From Bacteroidia bacterium 43-41 (lineage in GTDB: Bacteria > Bacteroidota > Bacteroidia > Bacteroidales > Dysgonomonadaceae), in NCBI GenBank assembly GCA_001898165.1, contig MKTD01000011.1, positions 186,001 through 250,000 of the forward strand: a DNA stretch of 64,000 bases, given 5' to 3'. Below, in pieces: positions 63,583-64,000 of the stretch. Every line of letters starts with the position of its first letter. The first letter of the stretch is position 1. The notes under the pieces were generated by a model. It saw only the letters and a program-made list of their open reading frames with translations, ran no database searches and was not told the DNA's origin. Position numbers and translations under genes: made by a program.

Positions 63583-64000
63583 CTACTTGGTTGCAATTTC
63601 ATCAAAAAGATATTCTGCACCTGAACAATTGTCAATATACCAAAGTACATACCGGATATCAACCGATACACAGTTTGTCATTTCATCCTGATAATAGTAC
63701 TTTGATGCTAAGGACTCTTTGTTCCCGTCGAACGCCAATCCAATAAGCTCGCCTTTACCGTTCATAACGGGGCTTCCCGAATTCCCGCCTGTAATATCAT
63801 TGTTTGTAAGGAAGTTTACATACAATTTTCCATCTTTCCCATACTTTCCCCAATCCGCACTTTTAATTAAATTGAGGGTGTTTTCAGGATACGCAAAATC
63901 ATAATCATAAGGATTATATTTGTCGATAATGCCCTGTGTGGTTGATAAATGGTTATAATTGATAGCATCAGACGGTTGCATTTTGCACACATTTCCATAG
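63583..64000 (-). CDS. S46-family dipeptidyl-peptidase, C-terminal part (5' end beyond the window)
   Basis: 'NNDITGGNSGSPVMNGKGELIGLAFDGN' S46 catalytic serine region; frame stays open to 64000. Confidence 0.92.
   Translation of the reverse strand, partial: YGNVCKMQPSDAINYNHLSTTQGIIDKYNPYDYDFAYPENTLNLIKSADWGKYGKDGKLYVNFLTNNDITGGNSGSPVMNGKGELIGLAFDGNKESLASKYYYQDEMTNCVSVDIRYVLWYIDNCSGAEYLFDEIATK

Overview
Chromosomal window from a Bacteroidota (Bacteroidales-like) genome; the assignment rests on several SusC/SusD pairs, TAnnTTTG-type -7 boxes and gene content. From left to right: (i) three SusC/two SusD TonB-linked nutrient-uptake genes on the minus strand (1-12.2 kb), with a long conserved leader repeat; (ii) two FKBP peptidyl-prolyl isomerases, a HEPN-MNT toxin-antitoxin (TA) module, Sir2, mutS, tdk, a higBA-type TA module, a RhuM-like gene, a UvrD/PcrA-type helicase and pfp (12.7-25.8 kb); (iii) the core tRNA4-tuf-tRNA-Trp-secE-nusG-rplKAJL-rpoBC block plus hpf, a Xer recombinase and rpsU (25.9-40.6 kb); (iv) a SusCD locus with a sialate O-acetylesterase and two phosphoesterase-type hydrolases (40.8-49.5 kb); (v) an XRE regulator, an RRM protein and a cold-shock protein; (vi) a degraded defence/mobile island (about 51.2-59.95 kb) with a BroN-Fic operon, an AbiE-like TA pair, an AlbA_2 ATP-binding protein, an integrase-TatD(QatD-like) fusion and at least five truncated paralogues; (vii) an M16 peptidase, a lipoprotein and a partial S46 peptidase. 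The most interesting signals are: TA modules bounded by long direct repeats that duplicate a host promoter (HEPN-MNT, 34 bp) or host terminator (higBA, 47 bp); a duplicated 5' leader carrying a conserved 26-codon ORF upstream of two susC genes; and a defence island full of in-frame deletions, fusions and gene fragments. All family assignments come from reading motifs by eye; no database search was run.
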